A stretch of DNA of 64,000 nucleotides from Orobanche coerulescens (taxonomy: Eukaryota > Streptophyta > Magnoliopsida > Lamiales > Orobanchaceae). The notes below the pieces were generated by a model, which was not told the DNA's origin, did no database searches, and saw only the letters and a program-made list of their open reading frames with translations. The stretch covers positions 43,673,001 through 43,737,000 of the forward strand of contig CM065806.1 in the NCBI GenBank assembly GCA_033398695.1, written 5' to 3'. The position numbers and the translations under genes are program-made. Position 1 is the stretch's first letter. Each line of letters begins with the position of its first letter. Below are positions 11,473 through 23,462 of this stretch, piece by piece.

Positions 11473-12137
11473 TCAAAGATATTCCTCCAACATTGAGTTA
11501 AATCTTTCAGTTTGGCCATCAGATTGTGGGTGGAAGCTAGAGCTCATATTCAACTTGGAGCCGAGTAGTTTGAAGAGCTCGGTCCAAAAGCTACTAGTAA
11601 ACCGGGTGTCTCGGTCACTAACAATGTCCCTCGGCAGTCCCCAATACTTAACAATATGCTTGAAAAAGAGCCGAGCTGTCTCTTCCGCCGAAACTGTCTT
11701 GGGTGCTGCTATGAATGTGGCGTATTTGGAGAACCGATCTACCACAACAATAATGGCATCAAGATCCCCAACTTTTGGTAGGCTGGTGATAAAATCCATT
11801 GAAACACTTTCCCAAGCCACGACAGAATGAGTAGTGGTTCCAGCAAGCTGCCTTCTTTTGTCGATCAGGTTTATCTTGTTGGCACACCAAGCAGGTGCGG
11901 ACAAACATCTCAATGTCGTCCCGCATTTGGGGCCAATAGTAAGATCGTTGAACTAAGGCCACAGTGCGCTCCTCTCCTGGGTGGCCCGCCCAGAGAGTGT
12001 CGTGACATTCCGCAATAATAGTTTTCCTCATATCGCCGCCTATAGGTACATAGAGACGTCTTCCCTTGGTCCATAAGAGACCATCCTCTAGCCAAAATCT
12101 TCGTGTTGTACCCTGACGGACAAGATTTACCAAACAT
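11473..12137 (-). pseudogene. Integrase zinc domain and catalytic core
   Basis: The zinc region (HDTLWAGHPGEERT...CLVCQQDKP) lies at about 11915-12020. The core at 11473-11830 keeps the DDE pattern: SVSMDFITSLPK, VSDRDTRFTSSFW and HPQSDGQTERFN. A frame change near 11910 separates the zinc domain from the core. Cuts and joins element cDNA into host DNA in intact relatives. Confidence 0.88.
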
Positions 12138-12709
12138 TGAGCCGCTGCGTCGGCTCCCATCAGTTCTCGTATTCGATCTTTTACTGGAGTGGTCACCTGA
12201 CTCGAGGAAAGCGCTGCCAGCACTTGTAGAACAGCTAGGTCGGATCTGCGGCTCAGGGCATCCGCCACCTGATTACTAGAACCGGCACGATACTCAATCA
12301 CAAAGTTGAACTCGGATAATAATTCCTGCCATCTCGCTTGTTTCCCAGTAAGCTTTGGCTGGGATAGAAAGTGACTAACAGCCGTGTTGTCAGTTTTTAC
12401 AATAAACGGCAACCCCAATAAGTAATGTCTCCAAAGTCGAAGGCAATGGACCACTGCTAAAAGCTCTTTCTCGTGCACCGTGTAACGCCTCTCGACATCC
12501 TTAAGTTTCTTACTCTCGAAGGCCACAGGATGGCCATCTTGCACCAAAACTCCTCCTAGTGCAATATCTGAAGCATCTGTTTCAACCACAAAAGGTTTGG
12601 ATAGATCCGGTAGTGCGAGGACCGGGTCTGTTAGGATGGCCTTCTTTAAGTTGTCGAAGGCATTTTGGCATTCCGGCGACCAGTTCCAAACTTCCGTCTT
12701 TCTCGTCAA
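12138..12709 (-). pseudogene. Gypsy RNase H
   Basis: Starts from KTEVWNWSPECQNAFDNLK and carries the acidic residues of RNase H: FVVETDASD, YTVHEKELLAVV, IVKTDNTAVSHF and NQVADALSRR. It continues in frame to the integrase zinc domain. A one-base loss in a C run at about 12715 separates it from the RT upstream (GYAGIASP, then stop). Confidence 0.9.
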
Positions 12710-12714
12710 ATCGG

Positions 12715-13663
12715 TTAGGGGCTTGCTATTCCGGCATACCCCATCACAAATCTTCTATAGTAATTTGCCAACCCGAGAAATGACCGCATTTCATGTACAT
12801 CGGTTGGTGGTTTCCATTCTTGGATTGCTCGTATTTTCCTCGGGTCCATGCGAATATTGCCACACTCAACGATATGCCCCAAGAAACTGATCCGCTTCTG
12901 GGCAAATGAGCACTTCGATGACTTAACATATAATTCGTGCTCGCGAAGCCTAGTAAGAACCATTCTCAAATGTTCCACATGTTCTTCCAAGGTTAATTTG
13001 TATATAACAATATCATCAAGGTATACCACGACAAACTCGTCCAAGAACCCTTGGAGAACTTGATTCATCAAGGTGCTAAAAGTTGCCGGGGCGTTTGTTA
13101 GGCCAAAGGGCATGACCAAGAATATGAAGGCCCCGTAACGTGTGACAATCGTCGTTTTTACCTCATCTCCCTCCTTGATGCGAACTTGCCAATAACCTGA
13201 TCTCAGATCGATCTTTGTATAGTACTCCGCTCCACTGAGACGGTCGAAGCAATCTGCTACGAGCGGAATAGGATACACATTCTTCACCGTAATTTTATTT
13301 AGAGCACGATAATCACAACACAATCGCAGAGTTCCGTCCGACTTTTACGAAAGAGAACAGGAGCTCCATATGGTGATTTCGCGGTTGGATCATACCACAT
13401 TCCAACATCTCTTTAATCGCTTCGAGCTCCACAAGCTCAGGTTGCGACATACGATAAGGGGCTCGGGCAGAGGTCTTGTGCCGGCACCAACTCGATCTCA
13501 TGATCGACCGCCCTCTTGGGTGGAAGCTTAGAGGCAATTCGTCGGGCATAACATCCTCAAACTCGTTTAGGAGGTGCTTCACCGCATCGTGATAGGACAC
13601 GACAACTCCTCTACTTCGCCGAATTGCAAGGCGCACGGGAAGGACGGTTCCCCATGCCCGCAT
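12715..13663 (-). pseudogene. Gypsy reverse transcriptase
   Basis: The main frame 12715-13323 holds [50 protein letters not shown] and the catalytic [11 protein letters not shown]. The thumb has [10 protein letters not shown] and [14 protein letters not shown]. The N-terminal part with ARAPYRMSQPELVELEAI lies in another frame at 13313-13663, so at least one frameshift separates them. Motifs are otherwise intact, so decay is slight or the indels are sequence errors. Confidence 0.92.
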
Positions 13664-13822
13664 CCCTTCTTGAATTGTAATGCGGATAGGTTACTTTGCC
13701 CTTGGGTTGCGCTAATTGTTGGGATAATATGTGGTTTATCCCCAAAACCAAGAGTGCATCGGCACTCGGCATGACTAGGGTTTGAGTGTCACGCATATAC
13801 TCGAGCCAGTATTAACTTGTAG

Positions 13823-14290
13823 TCATCCATCTCCACAATGATAGGTCGGCCCTACCTTGAAGGCTCCTACCTTAATCCGAATGACCTTGGCAATCCCCGC
13901 AATCGGTATTGCCGGAGAGTTAAAGCCTTTAACTCGACCTGTTCCTTTCTCTAACAACAGTCCAAGTCTCTCCACTTCGGTGCTCGCCAGATAATTATGG
14001 GTGGCACCCGAGTCTATCATAGCACGAATATTTTTCCCATTGATTTTAACATCAACAAACATTAATCCCTTCCTTTTCTTATCGGGACCACCTGTCGTGA
14101 GAGCAGGTATGGGTTTTCTAGCTTTTGTCGGCACTCTTGCCTTAGATGTCGCCTGATGGGTTAACGAGTTGCACCATTGATTTATGGCCCCAAGGTTTTC
14201 CTCATCTTCCGATCTTCCTTCCTCATCTAGAACTTGCAACTCTTCTTTCGGTTGCGAACTCGATTCTGCGGCGCTTGTTATGGCGCTCAA
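13823..14290 (-). pseudogene. Retropepsin-type protease domain
   Basis: Carries the aspartic protease signature RAMIDSGATHNYLA, the catalytic Asp being present, within a frame that continues about 85 residues past it. Downstream the frame breaks before the RT part (13613-13823 reads in other frames). Releases the proteins of the polyprotein in intact elements. Confidence 0.85.
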
Positions 14291-15394
14291 AAGTTGCCTC
14301 TTCGGACAATTAGTGAGAAAATGAGGTCCATCACATAGGAAACATCTAACGATCCGTTGGGAAGGGGCCTCGCCGGCCTTCGTAGGTTTGCTACGATTCG
14401 TGCTCCCATATGAACTTCCTTGAGTATAGGTCCGCGATCCCCTACACTCCGACTCAAGTTAGGTTTGAACGGTCTTGGCATTACACTTCGGGACGGTGTC
14501 ATGTTTGTTGTTACGGGACGATCCTTTCGAGGTTCCGCCGTGTAATCCATTAATCTTTACGCCGCTCCCATGGCGGTGCCGAGGTCTGTGACTCGTTGGC
14601 GCATAAGCTCCGTACGAGCAAATGGTTTCAACCCTTCCAAGAACGTAAACAACCGGTCATTCTCCGACATATCGCTAATGTGTAGCATATGTGTCGAAAA
14701 TGCCTTCACGTAATCTCGAATAAGACCGGTGTGCTTTAAATCTCGCAAGGCCCTTCTTGCATTGTACTCGACATTCTCTGGGAAGAATTGTTGCCTGATG
14801 GCTTCTCGATTGTTCCCAAGTGTCAATTCTTACTCGTTGAGCCTGAATGTCCGCATATTTGGTGCGCCACCACAATTTAGCATCATCGATCAAATACATT
14901 GTGGCGGTTGACACCTTTCTTGCTTCGTCCAAAACATTAGCGGCATGGAAGTATTGTTTCATGTCGAATAAGAAGTTCTCAACTTCCTTGGCATCTCGGG
15001 TTCCACTATAGGAACTTGGTTCGGGGATCCGAATTCTCGTAATAGGTTCTTGAGCAACATGGGGTGTGTTGTTCACTGCTCTTTGAAGCAATCCAATCTG
15101 GATACTCATTGCTTCCATCTCGCGTCTCATTTCAGCCGTATTGTTGGCTCCCATTGCCTCTGCAAGGGTTCGGCAGACTTCTCTGCATTCGCCCAACTGG
15201 GCTCGGAGGTCTTCATTCTCCGCCTCGAGGGTCTCGACCTTCTCCTCCAAGGTCTCGACAACATATCTCAATCTAGAGCACTCTTGCTCTAGATTATCGA
15301 ATTGGGCTTTAGAGGCCTCGGCCTCTTTCCTCATTCCGTCATCCTTTTTCTTGCCACGCTTTCTAGGGACTTCCGTCTCGTTACCCGATTCCAT
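14291..15394 (-). pseudogene. Gag with coiled coil and zinc knuckle
   Basis: Starts at MESGNETEVPRKRGKKKDD (15394). Residues about 27-110 are a heptad coiled coil (LEQECSRLRYVVETLEEKVE...). The capsid part IRIPEPSSYSGTRDAKEVENF follows and goes out of frame near 14810, continuing in 14557-14826 (FFPENVEYNARRALRDLK). A knuckle CFLCDGPHFLTNC reads on the minus strand at 14306-14344. Frame changes near 14810 and 14555 break the protein. Confidence 0.85.
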
Positions 15395-15410
15395 TCTTTC
15401 GACCTTGACC

Positions 15411-15424
15411 GGTCTCCGATACCA
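15411..15424 (-). other. Primer binding site of the chromovirus (tRNA-iMet type)
   Basis: The minus strand reads TGGTATCGGAGACC one base inside the 5' LTR end. The first seven bases match the initiator-Met primer site; the rest is weaker. Confidence 0.65.
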
Positions 15425-15425
15425 C

Positions 15426-15964
15426 TGTCACGGGCGCTTAGAGTTTGAATATAATGTACGCGCACCGTGCGGCTAGTAGTCAATTTACCCGACTACGTCC
15501 GCCTAACTCGTTCGAGCTTTGGTGCTAATGCGACGCAATCACGCCGAGGCGTTTTAGTGGCACAGCAAAATTGAAGACGAGAATCGATTTGTATTAATAC
15601 AATGCACGATTACAATAGGCAACAATGATTACAAGCATACACGGATAGGAGGGTCTCAGCAAACTAGCCAATTCGTACTACAACTCTTCAGTACACTCTT
15701 CCCCCCTATAATAGGCTTAGAAAAATAAAGGCTAATGACAACAGTGGATATTGAAAAGCTGAGCAACCACTAACTAGCTATTACAACACTAACTAGCTAT
15801 TACAACACTAACAATCTATTACAATGAAAAATAAGTAAAGCCCTACACTATAGATGATAACTTGAAGTGCGATTGAGGCTCTGCGTCCCACAAAGCTGCA
15901 AGTGGGCCCCACGAATGGCCGTTGATCAGGTAATACCGCCTGGGGTCGCGGGCATCCCGTGACA
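15426..15964 (-). repeat. 5' LTR of the chromovirus
   Basis: 539 bp, nearly identical to the copy at 10166-10704, followed by the CATTG target duplication. Confidence 0.93.
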
Positions 15965-15969
15965 CATTG

Positions 15970-16888
15970 GCATCCGGCTCAGTTTTGGGTGCTGGATGGT
16001 CCCAATGTGGAATGTTTTTTAGGGTATCTCCATCAGCATTATTGTTTAACTGCAGACCCCTCGGGTGGGTTTACAACCACGTTCGTAATTCTTCTATGCC
16101 CACTGCGTGCTATCTTGACAAAGAGTGGAAGTGAGATGATAACAACCAATAATACAGAATCATAATACATAATACGAAAAAACTTGTAAACGCAATATCA
16201 AGTTCAAATTGTAGTTAATACATGCACCACATAATGATCACAAGTTTTACCAACTCACGCCGTCACAACCAAGGGTCATGACAGTACCGCCATGTGTATA
16301 CTCGGGACAAAGATACTATTCAGGATTTATCCACAACATATAGCCCCGATAACATTTGCATCACGGGTGCCACTCAGACTTTATCCCAAACACAACATCC
16401 ATTCTCATTCATAACCACAATTACGACACAAACACACAATAACTAATATTGATAAATTCAGTCATCATAATATGAGCACGATATAACGATGCACCAGTTT
16501 TGTTTTTCGATAAAAGTTTGAACTTTTGCTTATGTTTAAAACTCAACTTAATATTATAATTTACGAACGGCTTCAAGTCAAAATTATGTATTTTTTACTT
16601 TCTATTCATTACTCAAGGTGATATTTTTAATATGTTGTATTTTGTTATTATAGCAAACTCATTTAATTTATTTGTTCAAATCGAATGTACAAACACTCAC
16701 CGCAAAAGGGTGTAAATATTGGTTTCTCACTAAAGATTCTACATATAGAAAAAGAAAACAATTTGCGATGCGCGGACCTTCTTTCTTTTCAATAATAATT
16801 CATTGCACATGATAAATTCAATCTAATATTTCTCAAAGAGCATTCGAAAGCAACTATTAGCAGAAGCAATCATAAGATGCGCAAAATA
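15970..16888. other. AT-rich DNA of duplicated block, no gene seen
   Basis: Continues in copy B at about 52354-53272. The first 170 bases are of average composition, the rest AT-rich. No domain or RNA gene recognised. Confidence 0.4.
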
Positions 16889-17130
16889 CATAGTAATAAC
16901 CTACATGAATATTTTGAAACGTGTGATTTCATAGTAATAATAACATGACCTTTGTAATTCTATAGTAGTAACCTACATGAATATTTTCAAATGTGTGATT
17001 TCATAGTAATAATAACATGTCCTTTGTAATTCCATAGTAATAACCTACATGAATATTCTGAAACGTGTGATTTCATAGTAATAATAACATGACCCTTGTA
17101 ATTCTATAGTAATAACCTACATGAATATTA
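16889..17130. repeat. 72-bp tandem repeat, copy A
   Basis: Units start at 16891, 16963, 17035 and 17107, exactly 72 bp apart, each with TAGTAATAACCTACATGAAT-like sequence. About 3.3 copies. The array is conserved in copy B, so it predates the duplication. Confidence 0.92.
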
Positions 17131-20024
17131 TTATTATTACTTATAGATCGATGATTTGTAACCAAATTTAGAGTCATTTACTCACCTAATTAAAAAGTCA
17201 ATTAATATAGTGTCATTATATAAAAATTAAAGTCATTAAGACTTAACATTTATAGAACAGGACTGAATCTTTATACATATAAGATATGATAATATATTAA
17301 TAATATTGGACATTTGATTTTAATATTAAATTTAATATAAAGAGAGAGAATCGATAAAATAGTCATGTGACGACTAACAAAAAAACTACACAATCCCTTA
17401 TTGTTACGGAAATATTAACAAATGAAAGCATACAACAAATGATTAAACTAACATGTTGACGGACAAAAAGGAATAAGTTTCATCATTTTATTTTTATATT
17501 TTTTGATAATAATATCAATAAACATACGTTACCCATAGTGAGGGTTGGGGAATAGTACGTGTTGGATATTGCTATTGATTTACTGGCTAGTGGCCACCCA
17601 CCCACCCCCACCACCCATCCCCCTTTTTCTCCAGTTCTTTTTTTTTTTGTATATATCCCTCTCGTTGAAATGGACGCCCTTCTCTTTCCCAACACACCAT
17701 CACCACCACGACCATCCAGAAACAAAAACAGCCGAAACACATTACCTAATTTGCTTCGACTCTTTGTTAAAACATTCCCACTTTTAGTAACTTTCTTCCC
17801 TCTCTCTCTCACTTTCTGTTGCTTAATATTTAGTATAAATCACGGCCTCCTTTTTTTCTCTTTCGTTACATAATCGGTTACGCCTAGGCGGCAAAGACGG
17901 TGTTGTTGGTGACTGTTGGTAACCATGAGGTGGGATAGGATAATGGATGAGATTTTGTTGTAGTCGGTAAAAATATACTGCGAAAATTGATCAACTGTGA
18001 GTCGAAATGCAAGCATACCGAGAACACCACAATATGGATGTTGATGTCCAGGAAATGTGTTATGTATTGTTAAATTATTTGTATAACTTGCGGAAAAGGA
18101 CTATTCATATGAAGAGACTTTTCAAATTATAAAGAAGAGACTTTTCAAATTATTAATAGACTTTTCAAATGATTAAGAAGAGACTTTTTGAATTATTAAG
18201 ATTGAGATTTTATAATTTTTTAGATAAAAATTGAATTCATTAAGACTCTACATTAAATAATATTCTTGAAGCCTACACATTAATAAGTGGACTCAATCTT
18301 TTAGTATAATAGATAATAAAAATTTCTAAGTATATAGTTGTTAAGAATATCTTCTATTCTGAACTATGTTGATTTAAAATTATTTTAATTAGTATGGTAG
18401 TGAGACAATTAATAATTTTTAAAATATTTTTATACTATTTCAAAAAAAAAAATACACACAGCACCCAATCCTAATTACTGTAAAAATAGTATGAATAAAA
18501 AATAGTTTCGGCTTTATAAAAAATAGTCATACAGATCCACTTTAATACGGAAGTTGATACTATGAATTAAAATATTATACTCGGCAGTTGTACAAAACCA
18601 GTTTATTACAACCGCACGACAGTTCATTACAAAACCAGTATTGTTTGAACCGCCGAAAGTACCAACTAAATGAAAGTGCCGAGTATAATAAAGATACTGG
18701 GCAATTTCAATAACTGCCCATTTTCAAATTTTCATCTGGTCATATATAGAGATATGTGCAGATTATCATTTCTCAAATAAAACTCAAATTTTATAGTAAG
18801 TTTTCTCAAATAAAATTTAAAACTTTTTCTATTCATATTAATACTATTTATATTATCTAAACCATTTTTTTTCTTTGCTAGAAAAGTTGTGATTTTATGA
18901 GAGAGAATGGGCATTGTACTTGTAATTATGGAATTATCAATAAAAGGCAATATGATTCATTCACTGTTTATTGCATTTCAAATGCATTTTTGATTTGGTA
19001 AATATTGAAGTAAAGTCCATGTAAATAAGAGCGAACATTCCATTCTCGTTATTAGATAAGATAAAATGCACTGGAAGTGTTTAAAGTTTATTTACGTAAA
19101 TCGTTCACAAGTCGATAAACTTAAATGGGCATTAAGTTTTGAAGTAAGACTTGTATAACTGATGCTAGGACGTGTGTATGTCTTGATAGCATAGTTACAA
19201 GTATATTGGTGGGACCAGTATACTCGAACACGACTCATACTTGATTCAATCACACGGTATTCACTCTCGGAGAGTCGATGACGAAGCAAAAGGTTGTGAT
19301 AGTATACGTAGACCTTTGACTTGAGGGTTCAGTAGGAGATGTGCCAGTGACGTTTAGTTTGTTATTAGAGTAGTTAGACTTATTTGCTTAATTGCTGAGT
19401 CAACCTCGAAGTGCAGACTATACGGGCAGGTAGCAGTCTTTACTATACATCAAGAAAGGATCTATCTCCTATTAGTGAGCAGGCGAATATCCTCTATGGT
19501 TAATGGCAAATAAGATCATAAGTTTTTGGCCAAAGCATTCTGATCTAGTCGTATTAGATACACTAGTAATCAGTCGGTCATGATTTGTATTAACACATGT
19601 ATAGAGTCTAGTCAACAGTAGGGTTTGACTTTACCGTGACCCGAAGACTTGACCGGGACATCTGATGAAGGGTCTATACGTATATAGTATTCACGACATA
19701 ATGGTTCTGGAATGATCCCGCTATTTGTTCTCAGTCGGGATTTATAGTGCGGCCCGTTAGGCTGGCTAAGTGCTGCCCGCACTCATTGGTTCCTCCCAAT
19801 ACCGGCTTAGACGGACCTATAGAGTCGCGCATCAGGATCGTGGACTGATAACTATGAATTTATCATCACTCTATTAATATTAGATACTGGATATCTAATT
19901 ATGATTTATTGGATAAATCAAAATAGCGGTCGTATGAATTGAAATTAAGTTACTGGGTAATTAATTTTATTCATAAATAATATTTCTTAGAGAAATATAT
20001 TTGTATTTGATATAATTAATTAAG
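17131..20024. other. AT-rich DNA with pyrimidine tract, probably partly LTR
   Basis: No convincing gene. A CT-rich tract with a TATAAAT at about 17833 and a long pyrimidine leader at 17590-17860 looks promoter-like but no coding region follows. Degenerate repeats of AGAGACTTTTCAAATTATTA occur at about 18113-18210. Somewhere in here the LTR that ends at 20721 must begin; I could not place its TG end. Confidence 0.35.
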
Positions 20025-20032
20025 TATAAATA
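20025..20032 (+). promoter_or_regulatory. TATA box of the LTR ending at 20721
   Basis: TATAAATA in an AT-rich approach, about 690 bp upstream of the LTR end. The same box is at 56332-56339 in copy B. Confidence 0.5.
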
Positions 20033-20722
20033 CATTGGAGATAAAATAGAGTGTATTTAACAGAGTCGTTTGACGAACGTCCTGTACACAAGCCGAGTGA
20101 CTCGGCCCGTTTCTTGGAAATTTCCTATAAGGCCGTCCACCATGTGGCCTCTTGGTTGGTGTTGTTTACTTGCATGTGGTGATTCCTTTCCTTTCTCACA
20201 TGGTGCCATGTTGTTGAGATATGTATTGATATTTTTATCACCTCAATCATGAGATGAATTATTAATATAACCATACATTTCTAACACCATTCAACCAACT
20301 AAAAACATCACTATTCGGCCGAGAGGAAATAGATGAGAGGGGAGAGGTAGTTTTCTTAATTTTTCATCATATTGGAGTAGAGAGAAAATAAGAAAAATAA
20401 AGAGAGAAAAATTCCTACGAGTTTCTCTACCCGTGTTCTTGGAGAACGGAGTCTTGTAGATTTTTCCAGGCAGCTTCGGACGCGTGGTGACGTAGAGACA
20501 TCGCACTTTCAGTGATTGGAACGAAGGGAATTCGCGTTGGTGCTCGGGTTCATGAACAACATCAACTTACGAAGATATTATCAAAGGCTTCAAGGGTATG
20601 AGACCTTAATCCTTTTACCTTCGTTTTTTTATTTTCGTATATACGTTACTTGATCGATCCTGTTTGGGATTCTTTATTATTTTTCCACTGCGTATTTCGT
20701 TTTGTTTCCGGAATACCAACAG

Positions 20723-20734
20723 TGGTATCAGAGC
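20723..20734 (+). other. Perfect iMet primer site after an LTR end, copy A
   Basis: TGGTATCAGAGC follows the LTR end GGAATACCAACA (20721) after one spacer base. This is the usual 5' LTR/primer junction of a long-LTR element on the plus strand, perhaps Ty1/copia. The internal region after it (to 21381) is only about 650 bp, without gag or pol, and is cut by the Tekay LTR. In copy B the site at 57030-57041 has one change (TGGTATCATAGC). Confidence 0.75.
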
Positions 20735-21381
20735 AAGATCAATATTACCGTATATACGATTATTTGTGCATTTTGAATGCTTTTGGTTGATGTTTATGAT
20801 TTAGAATCATTATTGATATAATCGTAGATATTTAAATTCTTCATTGTAACATCACGTTTTGGAAATGAGCCGAACGGAGGTCGGACTCGGAAGCCCAGGG
20901 CTGCCAGTCAGCGCCGGCGAGTGCACAGCGGGGTGGCGGCAGTGCCTGCTACCTGGGTAGTAGCAGGCAGGTGACTCGCTCCAGCGGGTCACCCTCGGCC
21001 AACCCCCTTTTTCGAGCTCCATTTGCGGGCTGGGCCCGTTCCGACTTATCCGAGACTTCATTTAGTCTCTGTATTACGTTGTAATATTTTCTCATATTTT
21101 AAATTGGATTTAATTTGATTAAAATGAATATTTGGAATATTGTTTTAAAAGGGAAATTAATTAAACGAGAATATTATTTTTTGCCGGATTACTTCGAACG
21201 AAATGAAATGACGATTATATGTATTAATTGGATTAATACCATTAAAATTAAATAGATTAATTTTTATATTGATTGGATTAATACATTAAGTGATTATTTA
21301 ATTTTAATGCCATTAATATTAATTGGATTAATATTGTAGAAATTGAATAGATTAATTTTATAGATTAATTGGATTAATTTA

Positions 21382-22141
21382 TGTAACACCCCGAAAATGG
21401 CAGCTATTACAGTTCCGTGGGCCCCCACCGGGACCCACCAGGCGATACCAAAACATAATTTAACCATCCCATAATTGTGATACCGAACCACAATAAATCA
21501 TAGCCCCGACTAAGAGCTTATACCATATATATATATATATATGTATCAACTCACACAATAGTACTCAGGATCCACATCAGGTATAAACCATATGGAGATG
21601 GAGTATACCTAACTCAATAATAATACATTCATCCAATATTTATAAATCGAAAAAGACATAAAATTACACAGGTGATACATAACCGAAAAAAAGACTCGGG
21701 CCCCCCAAACTAGCATCCTTCAATACCCTTCGCTGTCATCGTGCTCTTCATGTGGCTTGCCCTTTCCTCGCCCTGAAATACAAGTATTTCGCCCAAACCA
21801 CAGGGTCAGCTATACATGATAGTAATTCTCATGGCATTATACAATTCATATACATATGGATCTCAAAGAACACCCGACTACTGAACATCCCCCCTGAGCA
21901 TATGAACAGTCAGTCCCAAACTGTCGGACATATCCACTCATACACGAAGTATGAACGACCAAACAACATTACTCAAGACGGACGTCACAGTATGCCCAAT
22001 CCGGAAATGTGTCCGTGCACATGTCCACCTCGTATACGGAATCCAGAATGTATGTGGGACGATGTACCTAATTAGCCTCACGAACTACGTTTAGCGTGCA
22101 CGGTCCAATGCGGAAACATCCACGCATGACCATCAAGTGCC
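21382..22141 (-). repeat. LTR-7 (Tekay, copy A), first part
   Basis: The minus-strand Tekay 3' LTR starts here in plus coordinates with TGTAACACCCCG. It is interrupted at 22142 by the Athila-like element and resumes at 31518. The first 30 nt (21382-21411) make a weaker version of the terminal inverted repeat. Copy B (57706) has lost this part by a deletion of about 33 bp. Confidence 0.85.
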
Positions 22142-23447
22142 TGTTGCGGATTTCGTTGAACGCAAGTGCACGTTATCGTAGACAAGTAATAAAATGATGA
22201 GTAAGATATCGTTCCCACGAGGACTGAATTACTAATTATTGATTTATATGTATTCTAATTTTATTTGAACTGTCGAAAGTTGAGTTGCAAGTAATAACTA
22301 AAGAAAACCAATAAAAGAATAAATAGTAAAAACGACCGATTGAAGAAAGAAAATCAAATAAGAAATAAATCTAGGATTGTGAATCCACCTCGGTTTATCC
22401 CAATTTACTCTCAATTATCTGAAATTAATGATTTCCCAATTTATTGAAGGCGGAGGTTGCTAAAGTACTCTACCGCCTCTCCCGAGGTCAGTAGATTTTT
22501 CTAAGGCGAATAATACACTCTATCCCTAGGTGAATTAATTCGACAATAGACAAAAGGCACGGAATCTTCAAAAAGGCCACGTAGTTCCTATGAGTATATT
22601 CCTATCTCACAAGATAAAACGGTTCTCACCAATATTTCCTCACCAACTCTCCTCTCCCGATTCGAGTTGCGCAATTAAAACAATTCAATTATAGGCCACA
22701 CAATTGAAAGCATTAAAAACAATTGGGAAAACTCAACAGAAAAGGGAATTATAGAGATAATCAAAGTAAATCCGTCAAATCCTCAGTTTCATCAAAATCC
22801 TAGAACAGGGTTTTAGCCTGACATGCTAAAGAATAAAAATACATAATTAATTAAAGAAAGCATAAAGATCAAACGCAGTCGAAGAGCTCGGATTCTTCCG
22901 TTCTCTAGCTTCCGCTCTATGCTCCTTGGTGGTTTCTGCTTTTCTTCCTTGATGATGATCGATCCTCCAATGATTATCCCTTCAATTATGACCTTAAACC
23001 CTTATTTATAATTCTCCTCAGCCTCCAAAACGCTTCCGTGTGATTAGGTCGAGAACAGGCTCCAAAACGGCCCAAAACCGCGCAGAACACACTAAAATCG
23101 CCCCGTGGGCCGCGGCTCACTTAATCTGTGCCGCGGCCCCTTATCCTTCAGCGCCAACACCTGGGCGCTACATTTTCTTCCTGGTCCGCGGCTCAGCATA
23201 CCTATAATTAACGGTACAGTCCACTCGGGGTTCGCTGGTTGTCTTCGTGTGCCGCGGCCCGCTTTCCCTGTGCCGCGGCCCCAGGCCAAAATTTGCCGTT
23301 GTCGCCCGTTTTCATCGTTTGAGCTTCCGGACTCCAATTTCCTGCCAAACATAAAAGAATAGTGCATTAAAGGCTCATTTATGCACGTTTAGACACGAAA
23401 ATGTATAAAGAATAATAATAAATAAACGTATAAAAATACGCCTAACA
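22142..23447 (-). repeat. 3' LTR of the Athila-like element
   Basis: 1306 bp, TGTTGCGG to CCTAACA. The promoter is on the minus strand: TATAAATA at 23003-23010, with a GTGCCGCGGC array upstream at about 23100-23285. A short stretch near 23203-23220 replaces one palindrome present in the other LTR. Confidence 0.9.
23100..23285 (-). promoter_or_regulatory. GCCGCGGC palindrome array in Athila-like LTR
   Basis: Five or so GCCGCGGC or CCGCGGC sites upstream of the minus-strand TATA box at 23003-23010, often extended to GTGCCGCGGCCC. The matching array in the other LTR is at 31163-31350. Confidence 0.7.
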
Positions 23448-23462
23448 AATACCCCCAAACTT
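23448..23462 (-). other. Polypurine tract of the Athila-like element
   Basis: The minus strand reads CAAGTTTGGGGGTATT up to the 3' LTR, after the block TTGAGGACAAGCAAAGGC that commonly precedes the PPT in Athila/Tat elements. Confidence 0.85.

Larger units (their letters stand above)
10166..15964 (-). mobile_element. Chromovirus (probably Galadriel type), complete with LTRs and TSD
   Basis: 5799 bp on the minus strand with 539-bp LTRs at each end (TGTCACGGG...CCCGTGACA) and a perfect 5-bp target duplication CATTG (10161-10165, 15965-15969). The empty site is seen in copy B at about 52348, where CATTG occurs once. Internal order on the minus strand: gag with coiled coil and zinc knuckle, protease, RT, RNase H, integrase, chromodomain. 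Frames are broken at several points. The RNase H wording (SKKLKDVERRYTVHEKELLA) and the canonical chromodomain argue against Tekay, CRM and Reina; Galadriel is by elimination. Confidence 0.9.

Noticed and set aside
17545..17873. Pro/Phe-rich frame after a promoter-like tract
   Set aside because: Translation of a CT-rich low-complexity tract; the frame is not kept in copy B.
17255..18325. Two similar AT-rich ends (ACTGAATCTTTATACATATA and ACTCAATCTTTTAGTATAAT) suggesting a MITE or Helitron 5' ends
   Set aside because: They resemble each other but no target duplication, terminal inverted repeat or matching 3' end could be found.
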